Below are positions 9,456 to 18,568 of a DNA stretch of 64,000 bases, piece after piece. How positions within the stretch are numbered: the stretch's first letter is position 1; each line of letters begins with the position of its first letter. The translations under genes and the position numbers were made by a program. This stretch comes from Segetibacter sp. (GTDB lineage: Bacteria > Bacteroidota > Bacteroidia > Chitinophagales > Chitinophagaceae). The stretch is from the NCBI RefSeq assembly GCF_025963695.1, contig NZ_JAOQAH010000085.1, positions 79,914 to 143,913 of the forward strand, in the 5' to 3' direction. The notes beneath the pieces were generated by a model that saw only the letters and a program-made list of their open reading frames with translations, made no database searches and had not been told where the DNA came from.

Positions 9456-10775
9456 ATGATTCTACAAACTGGCAAAATAGAAAAAGTAAAAAGAACAATA
9501 ACAACCTTAATAACGGTTGTTTTTTTTATGTCTGGTACCACTGTAAAGTCATTTGCACAAACTGCGAATACGGCTGCAGCTTACACCTTGCCTGATCCCC
9601 TTGTTATGAATAATGGCGGTAAAGTTCGCACCGCCAGGCAATGGAATAGCCGCAGAAGAGAATTGATTGAGACATTCTCTCGCGAGATGTACGGTGTGGC
9701 GCCTGTGCGTCCCCGAACTATGACCTTTAAGGTATTTGATGTAAATAAGAATGTATTAGACGGAAGAGCTACCCGCAAACAAGTAACGGTATTCTTCGAT
9801 GGAACAGTAGACGGCCCTCAAATGGACATTCTCATTTACCTTCCTAATCAGGTGCAATTTCCTGTACCGGTTGTATTGCAACTAAACTTCGACGGCAATC
9901 ATAAAACCAACAGCGATACCGGGATAAAGCTTCCTGTTAGCTGGATGGAGCCGAAGACCATTGGAGTGGTTAATAATAGGGCGACGGAAGCCGGCCGGGG
10001 TAATGCATCCGGCGGTTGGGATGTAGATATGATTTTAAGGCATGGCTATGGTTTTGCAACAATTTACCGCGGCGATATTGACCCTGATTACGCTGATGGA
10101 TTTAAGAACGGTGTACATGCGCTTTATCCTGAACTGCAGGGAAGAGGTGATAACTTTAGTACGATGGGTGCATGGGCGTGGGGATTAAGTCGTGCAATGG
10201 ATTACCTGGAAACAGATAAAGATGTTGACGCAAAGCAAGTAGCGTTGTTTGGCTTTTCAAGGTTAGGAAAAGCGGCTTTGTGGGCAGGTGCAACCGATCA
10301 ACGTTTTGCTTTGGTAATTAGTAATCAATCGGGGGCGGGTGGGGCAAAATTATTTCATCGTGCAAAGGGCGAAAATATAAAACGTCTATGTACTGTATTT
10401 CCTCATTGGTTTTGTTCAAATCTTAAAAAATACATTGACGAAGATTCTATCCTTCCTTTTGATCAACATATGGTTGTTTCTCTAATCGCTCCCAGGCCAG
10501 TTTATATCGGCAGTGCAGAAGGAGATAGAAATTCTGATCCTGAAGGTGAATTTGCCTCGGCTTTAGCTGCTGACCCTGTTTATCGTTTTTTAGGTACCGA
10601 GGGATTTCCAGCCAAAAAAATGCCTGGCTTAAGTGAGCCTGTAGTTGGACGGCTTGCCTACCATATTCGTCCCGGAGGCCACAGTGTTATGCCATATGAC
10701 TGGGAACAATACTTACAGTTTATTGACAAATACTTTAAAGGGAGAAATACAAACGTAATAAAGGTTAAAAGATGA
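9456..10775 (+). CDS. Glucuronoyl esterase-like protein (CE15 type), secreted
   Basis: The protein has an N-terminal signal peptide ending near KSFAQ and an alpha/beta-hydrolase domain. The nucleophile motif GFSRLGKAALWAGA has its serine near residue 268. DQRFALVISNQSGAGGA, FPHWFC, PFDQHMVVSLIAPRPVYI and a late GGHS histidine follow the glucuronoyl esterase family. These enzymes cut the ester between lignin alcohols and glucuronic acid on xylan. The class is often annotated as acetylxylan esterase. A GTG at 9444 is in frame, but the ATG at 9456 gives a better signal peptide. It is followed 144 bases later by the sugar porter, consistent with uptake of the released sugar. Confidence 0.85.
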   Translation: MILQTGKIEKVKRTITTLITVVFFMSGTTVKSFAQTANTAAAYTLPDPLVMNNGGKVRTARQWNSRRRELIETFSREMYGVAPVRPRTMTFKVFDVNKNVLDGRATRKQVTVFFDGTVDGPQMDILIYLPNQVQFPVPVVLQLNFDGNHKTNSDTGIKLPVSWMEPKTIGVVNNRATEAGRGNASGGWDVDMILRHGYGFATIYRGDIDPDYADGFKNGVHALYPELQGRGDNFSTMGAWAWGLSRAMDYLETDKDVDAKQVALFGFSRLGKAALWAGATDQRFALVISNQSGAGGAKLFHRAKGENIKRLCTVFPHWFCSNLKKYIDEDSILPFDQHMVVSLIAPRPVYIGSAEGDRNSDPEGEFASALAADPVYRFLGTEGFPAKKMPGLSEPVVGRLAYHIRPGGHSVMPYDWEQYLQFIDKYFKGRNTNVIKVKR

Positions 10776-10919
10776 AATTAATAAGAGTGTTACAGCTGTA
10801 CGCTTAAAAAACGGGCAGGTGAAAACATTTCTATGTGCACCAGTAAATTCCTTTTAACTATTTTGCTCTAAATTGTTATTGAAACGTTCTTACTAGTACT
10901 ACTAACTCAACCATTTACA

Positions 10920-12317
10920 ATGCAGCTTGCTTCAAATGAAACTACATCTAGCACACCAGTTAAAAGTTCAGGAAATCTCTTCGGTATTTCTTTAATAGCG
11001 GCCCTCGCTGGTTTTATTTTTGGATTTGACACTGTTGTTATATCCGGGGCAAACCTTCCCATTAAAGAACTTTGGCACACGTCTCCCTGGTTTCACGGAT
11101 TCTTTATTATGTCAATGGCTTTATGGGGCACAGTGGTAGGTGCGTTATTTGGGGGAGCTCCTACAGAAAAGTTTGGACGAAAAAAGATTCTGTTATGGAT
11201 CGGGGTACTTTTTAGTGTTTCAGCTATAGGATCGGCATTAGCGCCAGACCCTTATTCTTTTTCATTCTTCCGTTTTATCGGTGGCCTTGGCATCGGCGTA
11301 TCGTCAGTAGCGGCTCCAACTTATATATCTGAAATATCAACACCTGCTACCCGCGGAAGGTTGGGAGCCATGTACCAGTTTAATATTGTATTCGGAATAT
11401 TAGTGGCTTTTCTTTCAAACTATTTTTTTGCCGGCGTAGGTGGCGAGAATTCATGGCGTTGGATGCTGGGGGTTATGGCTGTTCCCTCACTTATTTATAC
11501 GATAATGGTTATAGGTATTCCTGAAAGTCCGCGTTGGTTAATAGCTAAGAAAAACGACCTGGCAGGTGCTGGCAAGGTATTATTAAGGTTGGGGATCACA
11601 AATGTTGAGGAAGTGATTTCATCGGTTACAGACAGTATTAAGCATGAAACTTCTGTAGGTCACACCTCAGGATTTTTTAGTTCTAAATATAAAACTATCC
11701 TTTGGCTGGCGTTTCTTGTTGCCTTTTTTAACCAGGTTTCCGGGATAAATTTTATACTATATTATGCCCCCGAAATTCTTGAAAGAGCTGGTCTTGCTGC
11801 AAAAGAGTCGCTCTTAAACTCTATAGCGATCGGCGGTACCAACCTTATTTTTACATTCGTCGGGCTTTATCTTATTGACAAAGCAGGCCGGAAAACCTTG
11901 CTAACTATAGGCAGCTTCGGCTACATTCTTAGTCTTTCTATGGTTGCGTGGGCATTTTATTCTCATGCAAGCCCCGGTTTTCTATTGGTGTTTTTGTTGC
12001 TTTTTGTAGCATCTCATGCTGTTGGCCAAGGCGCTGTTATTTGGGTATTTATATCTGAGATTTTTCCAAACAAGGTAAGGGCAACAGGGCAGTCTTTTGG
12101 TGCAAGTGTTCATTGGGTGTTCGCAGCATTAATCACCCTGTTCAGCCCTGTTTTTCTCGATTCGGAAAATGGGATTTTCAAAGATAATCCGTGGCCAATA
12201 TTTGCGTTTTTTGCATTTATGATGTTATTGCAACTGGTATGGGTACTGACAAAAGTTCCGGAAACCAAAGGTGTTTCGTTGGAGCAACTGGAAAGGAAAT
12301 TGGTTAAGGAGAATTAA
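10920..12317 (+). CDS. Sugar porter of the major facilitator superfamily
   Basis: This 465-residue, 12-helix membrane protein has the sugar porter signatures. These are GFDTVVISGAN in helix 1, EKFGRKK after helix 2, RFIGGLGIGVSS, the PESPRWLIAK sequence before the central loop, GRKTLL in the second half and PETKGVSLEQLE at the end. It most resembles proton-coupled pentose and hexose transporters such as XylE. It would import a monosaccharide, plausibly xylose, a glucuronate-related sugar or a product of the locus. The specificity cannot be read. A terminator-like hairpin follows. Confidence 0.92.
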   Translation: MQLASNETTSSTPVKSSGNLFGISLIAALAGFIFGFDTVVISGANLPIKELWHTSPWFHGFFIMSMALWGTVVGALFGGAPTEKFGRKKILLWIGVLFSVSAIGSALAPDPYSFSFFRFIGGLGIGVSSVAAPTYISEISTPATRGRLGAMYQFNIVFGILVAFLSNYFFAGVGGENSWRWMLGVMAVPSLIYTIMVIGIPESPRWLIAKKNDLAGAGKVLLRLGITNVEEVISSVTDSIKHETSVGHTSGFFSSKYKTILWLAFLVAFFNQVSGINFILYYAPEILERAGLAAKESLLNSIAIGGTNLIFTFVGLYLIDKAGRKTLLTIGSFGYILSLSMVAWAFYSHASPGFLLVFLLLFVASHAVGQGAVIWVFISEIFPNKVRATGQSFGASVHWVFAALITLFSPVFLDSENGIFKDNPWPIFAFFAFMMLLQLVWVLTKVPETKGVSLEQLERKLVKEN

Positions 12318-12346
12318 GTCTGATAGAAACAGATTTGAAGTACAAT

Positions 12347-12378
12347 AAAAAGCCCCTCCTATTAAGGAAGGGTTTTTT
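12347..12378 (+). terminator. Terminator of the sugar porter gene
   Basis: The stem is AAAAGCCCCTCCT against AGGAAGGGTTTTTT with a 4-base loop, ending in a T run, 30 bases after the stop. Confidence 0.7.
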
Positions 12379-12647
12379 ACAATCAAGAATTTGCCCCCAA
12401 CTTCTTGCCTCCCAAAGGTGGGCTTATTATTAAAGCAAGACAACCGCATATTTATGTGATATTTTGCAAGTGTTACTTAATTCGAAAGTGTTTAATGAAG
12501 CTTTTGATAACAACCATGATGAAATGCGGACCAAGCCTTCAAAAAGTGGAGGTGGGCACAATGTTGAGAAAGCTTCCTTTGATGGTGACATAGCTAACGC
12601 CGCCGTTTTCCTATTATCCTATTGGCAGTATAACCGGAGTTACTATT

Positions 12648-12673
12648 GTACAAGGGTGCGACGCAACGAATGC
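12648..12673 (+). repeat. Dispersed repeat copy 5 (GTGCGACGCAAC subtype)
   Basis: This full copy starts GTACAAGGGTGCGACGCAAC and lies between convergent genes. Confidence 0.75.
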
Positions 12674-12727
12674 TTAATTGATATCCGTTGCCTGCACCCA
12701 AAAAAATAACGGTGATCTGTAAATGAT

Positions 12728-12773
12728 AAAATAAAAGAGAAGCAACTTCATTTATATTGCTTCTCTTTTATTT
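12728..12773. terminator. Bidirectional terminator with a 17-bp perfect stem
   Basis: AAATAAAAGAGAAGCAA pairs perfectly with TTGCTTCTCTTTTATTT. It lies just past the stop of the minus-strand TPR gene. Confidence 0.8.
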
Positions 12774-12793
12774 ACAACGAATTATGTTAGCAA

Positions 12794-14047
12794 CTACACA
12801 TTGCTCTGCTTTATCCTCATAAAGTTGGCGATCCACTGAAAGGCTACGAACCCAATGAGAAAAAGTATTGAGAAGATATTGAGTGGATCGGATGTAATGA
12901 ATGCTTGTATGATGCCGAGTACGCCAAGAATAAACATGACCCCGCTATAAATAACGAGTTTGCTATTGCGTGTTGAGTCGGAGAACATGGAGCCAAGCGG
13001 AACCATCATTGCAAAACCGAATACTGCAACCAGTAGCCAGTTTGGATTAGAAAACAATGAATAAAGAATAATTCCAATAATACACAGCAGCAGGCTGGCG
13101 CCAACAAAATTTGAACTCCATATTTCCTTTTTATTTAAAAGGTATTTGCCGTACGGATTTAAGCGAAGAAACAAATTGCTTACCGGGGTAATAATCCATG
13201 TAGAAAATGCAAACAGGGCTATTAAGACCATGAAAGGGATAAGAATTGGTTGCAAACTTTTATAGCTCTCAACAATAAAATTTAGTAGCCTGGTGGCAAG
13301 GTAGAAACCAATTATAAGCCCCCACTGATTCTTTTTCGAGAGGTTGCCCATGAAAAAAGCATACTTAAGAAAAAGGCGATATAATATATACTTTGCTTTT
13401 AACGCCTGGGCCATACCTGACTGTGCATGCTGTGAATTCGGATTGTTTTTAAGGGCCTCCCGGAAGTGTTCGAGTGCTTTTTTATGGTCACCTTTTTCGA
13501 GCAAGCCCCATCCGTAATTTGAGTGAGTGTAAGCGTTATTAGGATCTTGAGCTAAAGCTCCCTCAATTGTGCTGAAGGAGTCTTCTTTTCTATTCAGTTT
13601 AAGCAGTGCCGTACTTCTGATATTTAATCCTAAAATGTTTTCAGGATCACGTTGCAGTGCTTCGTCTGCCAGTTCTAAAGCTTTTTCGTATTGTTTCCGG
13701 GTTAGTTTTACTGAGGCCCATAACGCAAAAAAGTCTGCTTCATCCGGATCAATAGCTACCGCTGTTTGCAGATTTTTTTCTGCTTCATCATATTTGTTTT
13801 TCCGAATCGCAATACTTGCCTTGATATAAAATAAATAAGCAGTATCGGGACTCAAGCCAATAGCGCTATCGATCAGCTCCTCCGCCTCTTTTGTATCATC
13901 CTGCTGTAACTTAACCTGCGATAACATGGCTAACACAAAAATATTATTTGGATCCTGGCTAAGAATGTTTCTTAGCAGGTGGCCAGCTTCTTCGTACCTG
14001 TTCTGCTGTATTAATATTTGAGCTCTCTGAATTAAATTATCAGCCAT
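12794..14047 (-). CDS. TPR-repeat membrane protein
   Basis: The 417-residue protein has about six tetratricopeptide repeats in its first 215 residues (for example NRYEEAGHLLRNILSQDPNN and GDHKKALEHFREALKNNP). About five hydrophobic helices follow in residues 245-410. It is likely an inner-membrane protein with a cytoplasmic TPR platform that binds a partner. It starts 2 bases after the stop of the AAA+ ATPase gene, so the two are almost certainly cotranscribed and may form a membrane-anchored ATPase complex. I do not recognise a named family for the whole protein. Confidence 0.85.
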   Translation of the reverse strand: MADNLIQRAQILIQQNRYEEAGHLLRNILSQDPNNIFVLAMLSQVKLQQDDTKEAEELIDSAIGLSPDTAYLFYIKASIAIRKNKYDEAEKNLQTAVAIDPDEADFFALWASVKLTRKQYEKALELADEALQRDPENILGLNIRSTALLKLNRKEDSFSTIEGALAQDPNNAYTHSNYGWGLLEKGDHKKALEHFREALKNNPNSQHAQSGMAQALKAKYILYRLFLKYAFFMGNLSKKNQWGLIIGFYLATRLLNFIVESYKSLQPILIPFMVLIALFAFSTWIITPVSNLFLRLNPYGKYLLNKKEIWSSNFVGASLLLCIIGIILYSLFSNPNWLLVAVFGFAMMVPLGSMFSDSTRNSKLVIYSGVMFILGVLGIIQAFITSDPLNIFSILFLIGFVAFQWIANFMRIKQSNV

Positions 14048-14049
14048 TG

Positions 14050-15372
14050 CTATTTTTTAATTTTCATATGCGTTAAGATATCATCGTAAAGGCCAGAGTC
14101 ATTGGCAAACAGCGCGAAGTTTTTAGCCGTTGCAAACCATTCTGATGTACTTGCTTTATGCCTTTTTACTGCGTTTAGAATATCTTTTGTAGAAAGGGGT
14201 TTGGGAATTCCATCTTTAAAGGATTCTTCGAGCTTTTCTTCAATAGCTATATCAATGATTGCCTCAATATCGGCTCCTGAATAATTTTCTATTTTGGAGG
14301 CAAGGCTTTTATAATCGATTGATTCAATTGGTTTGTTTTTTAGTTTCAGTTTAAGGATAGATTCCCTTGCTTCTGTGTCGGGAGGCGGAATAAAAATGAT
14401 TCGGTCAAAGCGTCCCGGCCTTCTGAATGCTGAGTCGAGATGCCAGGGGGTGTTTGTTGCGCCAAGAATTAAAACACCTTCGTTGTTGCCATCAATCCCA
14501 TCCAATTCCTGCAAAAACTGGTTTATTAAATGCCTGCCGCCCGATTGTTTCATATCGCTTCGGCTGGCACCCAGCGCATCAATTTCATCGAAGAATAATA
14601 CACACGGAGTATTTTGTCTTGCTACCTCAAAGATGTTGTGCAGATTTTTCTCGCTGTTGCCGACCCACATATCAAGTATATCACTGAGACCAACGCTGAT
14701 AAAACGAGCATTTACCTGGCCGGCCGTTGCTTTTGCAATATAAGTTTTACCGCATCCGGGAGGACCATACAATAAAATTCCTCCACCTGCTTTCTTGCCG
14801 TAGGCTTTATACAACTCGGGATGCTGAAGGGGACGAATAATTTTTAGATCTATCTCTTTTTTTATGTTGGCCATTCCGCCTACGTCATCGAAATTAATAT
14901 CTGCCTTTTGTATGAAAGGTGACTCAAACGCTTCATCGTCGTCATCATCATCATCATCATCCTGCCCCATGATCGAAGACAGGCGTAATTGATTATCGAG
15001 TTCTTCGTCTCGAAATGCAGGATTTATTGAAAGAGCCTTTTTATAAATTTCGGTTGCCTTGTCGATAGAATGTTCTTTTAGTAGGGCTTTTGCATGCAAG
15101 ATGAGTACGTCAAAATCTACCGTGCCGGTTTGAAGAAGCTCTTCGAGTATTACGTTGCAGTGAGAATATTGCCCCTTTAAGAAAAAAACAGTCGCAAGTC
15201 CTGTTTTGGACTGGTGGGTATCGGCCATTGCCATTATCTCTTTGTACTCTTTTTCAGCCTCATCCAGGAGAGAAGCTTTTAATAAAGTATCTGCAAAATG
15301 TTGTTTTAATGGAATGTTTCCAGGTGAGAATTTTAGTGCTTCCCTGAGACTGTTTATTGTATTGTCATCCAT
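14050..15372 (-). CDS. AAA+ ATPase with N-terminal TPRs and an acidic tract
   Basis: Residues 1-130 form TPR-like helices. A run of nine aspartates (138-146), coded by an ATC/GTC microsatellite, forms a linker. Residues 155-420 are a single CDC48/spastin-like AAA domain that begins DDVGGM. Walker A is GPPGCGKT (203-210), Walker B is in CVLFFDEIDA (257-266), the second region of homology is GATNTP...FRRPGRFD, and the lid has YSGADIEAIIDIA. Single-ring ATPases of this kind unfold or remodel protein complexes. The adjacent TPR membrane gene is the likely partner. The substrate is not known. Confidence 0.9.
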   Translation of the reverse strand: MDDNTINSLREALKFSPGNIPLKQHFADTLLKASLLDEAEKEYKEIMAMADTHQSKTGLATVFFLKGQYSHCNVILEELLQTGTVDFDVLILHAKALLKEHSIDKATEIYKKALSINPAFRDEELDNQLRLSSIMGQDDDDDDDDDEAFESPFIQKADINFDDVGGMANIKKEIDLKIIRPLQHPELYKAYGKKAGGGILLYGPPGCGKTYIAKATAGQVNARFISVGLSDILDMWVGNSEKNLHNIFEVARQNTPCVLFFDEIDALGASRSDMKQSGGRHLINQFLQELDGIDGNNEGVLILGATNTPWHLDSAFRRPGRFDRIIFIPPPDTEARESILKLKLKNKPIESIDYKSLASKIENYSGADIEAIIDIAIEEKLEESFKDGIPKPLSTKDILNAVKRHKASTSEWFATAKNFALFANDSGLYDDILTHMKIKK

Positions 15373-15682
15373 GTATAATAAAATTATTTTTTGTAAGAAT
15401 AGGTGGTAAGTTTCTTATAAAACGCAATATTAGTGTTTAAAAACAGGGATGTTTTATTATATGATAAAAAAATGGTACCGAAGAAAGCTTTGTTTTCCTT
15501 AGGTATAGAAAAAATTAGTAATCAGTACGAAAATATTAAGAAGCCAACTTGAAGTATAAACAGGAATTGGTTTCTAATTGACACTATTAATGAACAGTCG
15601 GCACCTATGATAAAGACGCAATTGTTTTGAATAGCGAGGTGAAAGAGGTAATTATCATTTGTAATTTGCCCACATTCGTCTG

Positions 15683-15796
15683 CTAGTTCAACAGAAAAAA
15701 CTTCAGATACAACATATTCAGTTCTTCCTCACTTTTGTTTCGAAGTTTATCCACCAGTTGTGCAAATGCAGAGGGAGTGGGCTGTATGGTATCCAT
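15683..15796 (-). pseudogene. Small, probably truncated ORF
   Basis: A 37-codon frame on the minus strand reads like a charged helical protein (AFAQLVDKLRNKSEEEL, then LYLKFF) and stops abruptly. Shifting the frame right after LYLKFF gives another plausible stretch (VELADECGQITNDN), so a one-base indel may have broken a longer gene. The function is not known and the call is tentative. Confidence 0.3.
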
Positions 15797-15944
15797 AAAA
15801 TGTTTTTCTCAAAATTACACTTCTATTTCGGGGTTAAATTTAAACGCTCGGCCAAATTGCTAAAGTAGATGATGAATCATTCACAGGCAATTTAGCCATC
15901 AACCAGCCAAAAGAATTTACCTGTCTGGCAATTCCTCAATCCCT

Positions 15945-15952
15945 TACTTTTG
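15945..15952 (+). promoter_or_regulatory. Promoter-like TACTTTTG element of prfB
   Basis: It matches the Bacteroidota -7 consensus TAnnTTTG and ends 5 bases before the prfB ATG, which would give an almost leaderless mRNA. No clear TTG -33 element is seen. Confidence 0.35.
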
Positions 15953-15957
15953 CAGCT

Positions 15958-17056
15958 ATGACACAAGAACAGATTAAGGAAATGAGGGACAGAGTTGCCG
16001 TCCTAAGGAGGTTTCTTTGACGTCGATAATCGACAGGCTAAAATAGATAATGATAAGCAGCTTTCACTTTCACCCGGCTTTTGGGATGACAATGGTCGTG
16101 CAACCGGCATTCTGAAAGAAATAAAATTAAGTGAGTTTTGGACAAAGCTTTACCATGCCGTTGAAACAGCGGTAGAGGACTTTGCTGTGTTGTTTGAATT
16201 TTGGAAAGCGGGTGAGGCAAGTGAGGAGGAGGCTAAAGAAGCTTATACTCTTGCTACAGCAGCTATTGAAGAAGCGGAGTTTAAGAGTACACTGAACGAG
16301 CCCGAAGACGAACTCACTGCTATCATGCAAATTAATCCCGGAGCTGGTGGTACGGAGAGCCAGGACTGGGCGGAAATGCTCATGCGTATGTACCGGATGT
16401 ATGGCCAGAAGCAAGGCTGGAACGTGACGGAGCTTGACTTGCAGGAAGGTGATGGAGCAGGTATTAAAAGTGCTACGCTTCAGTTTGAAGGTGCATTTGC
16501 TTACGGCTTTTTAAAAGCTGAAAGCGGCGTGCATCGTCTGGTTCGAATTTCTCCATTTGATAGCAATGCCCGAAGGCATACATCGTTTGCCAGTGTATAT
16601 GTTTACCCTCTTATTGATGATACCATTCAAATTGAAGTTAATCCCAGTGATGTAGAATGGGCTTTCTTTAGAAGCGGCGGTGCAGGCGGGCAGAACGTAA
16701 ACAAAGTGGAAACTGCAGTGCGGCTAACACACAAACCTTCGGGAATTATAGTGGAATGCCAGCAGGCGAGAACGCAGGGCGAAAACCGTGAAAAGGCGAT
16801 GAAGATGCTGAAGAGCCGACTTCATGAAGAAGAGATGCGAAAACGCGAAGCAATTAAGAACGCCAACAACGCCAGCAAGAAAAAGATAGAATGGGGCAGC
16901 CAGATCCGCTCTTACGTTTTTCACCCATATAAAATGATTAAGGACCATAGAACTGATTATGAAGTGGGTAATGTGGGACCGGTGATGGACGGTGACCTTG
17001 ACGGCTTTATTAAAGCTTATTTAATGATGCAGAAGGAAGTTGAAGCAGCTCCGTAG
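15958..17056 (+). CDS. prfB: Peptide chain release factor 2, programmed +1 frameshift
   Basis: RF2 reads UGA and UAA stop codons and triggers peptide release. The first frame codes 20 residues ([12 protein letters not shown] to RRFL) and ends at a TGA at 16018-16020. Skipping one base there continues as [10 protein letters not shown] and gives 365 residues in all, the normal RF2 length. The site AGGAGG TTT CTT TGA C carries the internal Shine-Dalgarno and slippery CTT-TGA-C of the classic autoregulatory frameshift. GGQ is in [14 protein letters not shown], and the stop-codon reading motif SPF is in [15 protein letters not shown]. Gene callers that ignore the shift would start at about 16187 and lose the N-terminal part. 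Low RF2 levels favour the frameshift, so expression is self-regulated. Confidence 0.95.
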
Positions 17057-17186
17057 GACCACTAAGACCCGTAAAACGCAACTTGAAGCAACACTAATAA
17101 ATTTAATAACATTTTTTGTAAAAAAATTAAGAGGGTCTCAACGTTTTTTATCTCTCCAAAACTACCGCGCTCTTGCAAGTTCCCCT

Positions 17187-18359
17187 TTAGTGAAATTTAG
17201 GGGGTGCGCTCTTATTCTTCTCAACCAAATACTCCAGCCATAGGGTTTTATTATAGGCAGGACAGTAGAAATAGTAGTTGATGTAGCTCCAGTGAAGAAA
17301 AATTTGTTTGAAAGGTGTGGGGTATGAAAAGGCAGGTCTGGCCTGGAAGAATAAATACTTCTGCTGGTTGCTTTTTTCAAATTCTTCTATTGTATTTAGA
17401 TCAAGTGGAGGCGCTTCAGCATTTAATCGAAGCAGTGCTGTTCGCAATATTACTTGATCCATCACATTGGTGCTTTCTTCCAATTCTTTCCGGATGTCTG
17501 CTACTAACTGAGGTGTATATGGTTGCAGTTGAGGGATTTTGAAAGCACCCATTAGCCGGGTTAAATGATATAACAAAACAGGTGTCTTTACATAATAAGG
17601 CGATATATAAACAGGCCTTGTTTTATAGTACCTGTTTTTTACCATTTCGGTAATGTATTCTAAAGTTGCTGTGTCTTGCTTTACTAACGGCAGCCCTTTT
17701 TCGAGCATGAAGTACATAATGTTACACTGAACAGAAAAATCAAAGTCAGGAGTCATTTTAAAGCCCATCCAGGTGCTGTAGGCGGGCAGATTTCTGTATT
17801 TTCTGAAGGTTGAAATTATTTTTCGTCTGCTGAGGTTACTTACACCAATCATCCTTTTTTTGGCAAGCGTGTTTACACTGTCGCTGTTATCTGAAGTCAT
17901 TAATATCATAACCGTATCGTCCGCGTCTTCGCCCTGGCCAAAAACAACCTTTAAATATTTAAAGTAATAAGTGTGGGGCATGATGGGGGAGTAGGTTGGC
18001 CAGAAATTATAAAATGGGTAACCAAACCTGTTCTTGAAATTTGGATAAGTTGACGCAGCTTGTGAGACAATATTTTGTACAACCCGTTTGTTTTTTTCAT
18101 CCAGGAAAGGAATCATGTTTTTAAAAGCGAAAGCCGTGATTGCTGTAAAAAAAATGTTGTTATCGGGCTGAAGATTATGAGGAATTCCTCCACATTCTCT
18201 TGTTCCGTAGAACATGCCGGCATAAAATTCACCATCATCTTGTTTCACCTGCATTGCTGCAATATCCTTTACCAACGCATTTATTAAAACGGTATCATTA
18301 TTTGCAAAAGAATAAGATGAAAAAACAGAAAAGAGTAAAATATATACGGTTCTTCTCAT
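17187..18359 (-). CDS. Exported alpha/alpha-toroid protein with a DxDD motif (class II terpene cyclase-like)
   Basis: The frame is open further upstream, but the ATG at 18359 gives a clean signal peptide (MRRTVYILLFSVFSSYSFA) and avoids the repeat copy at 18458. The 390-residue protein is helix-rich with aromatic motifs. It contains D145-A-D147-D148-T, the DxDD acid motif of class II terpene cyclases, and later PDFDFSVQCNIMYFM, which resembles the D-x-D...N-x-N motif of squalene-cyclase-fold proteins. The next gene upstream codes a class I terpenoid-synthase-like protein. Whether it is a real cyclase is uncertain, because an export signal is unusual for one. It may instead be a toroid protein of another function. 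Confidence 0.6.
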   Translation of the reverse strand: MRRTVYILLFSVFSSYSFANNDTVLINALVKDIAAMQVKQDDGEFYAGMFYGTRECGGIPHNLQPDNNIFFTAITAFAFKNMIPFLDEKNKRVVQNIVSQAASTYPNFKNRFGYPFYNFWPTYSPIMPHTYYFKYLKVVFGQGEDADDTVMILMTSDNSDSVNTLAKKRMIGVSNLSRRKIISTFRKYRNLPAYSTWMGFKMTPDFDFSVQCNIMYFMLEKGLPLVKQDTATLEYITEMVKNRYYKTRPVYISPYYVKTPVLLYHLTRLMGAFKIPQLQPYTPQLVADIRKELEESTNVMDQVILRTALLRLNAEAPPLDLNTIEEFEKSNQQKYLFFQARPAFSYPTPFKQIFLHWSYINYYFYCPAYNKTLWLEYLVEKNKSAPPKFH

Positions 18360-18457
18360 AGGGAAAGGTGGCTTAACGGCGAAGCGCCTGAGTGGTTTAA
18401 ATTGATAATCATTTGACGCTTGATAGATGGGAGCATTGGCTGAATATTTAAAAAATC

Positions 18458-18485
18458 GTACACGCGTGCGACGCAACGGAAGTCT
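18458..18485 (+). repeat. Dispersed repeat copy 6 (GTGCGACGCAAC subtype)
   Basis: It reads GTACACGCGTGCGACGCAAC, between two minus-strand genes. It lies within the spurious N-terminal extension of the toroid gene. Confidence 0.7.
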
Positions 18486-18568
18486 AATAGTGGCAGTGCT
18501 GCGCGGTAAAAAAAATTTTTCGGATACTTAAATAACACAAGCATAGCTGTTGTAGTAATGACAAAAGT

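Larger units (their letters stand above)
12318..12793. other. Intergenic region between convergent genes
   Basis: This 476-base stretch holds a terminator after the sugar porter (12347), one repeat copy (12648) and a strong terminator after the TPR gene (12728). Short open frames at 12405 and 12464 overlap these elements and show no protein features. Confidence 0.5.
15373..15957. other. Gene-poor region upstream of prfB
   Basis: This 585-base A/T-rich region separates the divergent AAA+ and prfB genes. Apart from one small, probably decayed frame on the minus strand (15683-15796) and a promoter-like element next to prfB, nothing is recognised. Confidence 0.4.

Noticed and set aside
12405..12709. 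Two short plus-strand frames (62 and 81 codons)
   Set aside because: They overlap a terminator region and repeat copy 5 and show no protein features.
18360..18476. 39-codon N-terminal extension of the toroid protein
   Set aside because: It runs through a dispersed repeat copy and precedes a good signal peptide at 18359.
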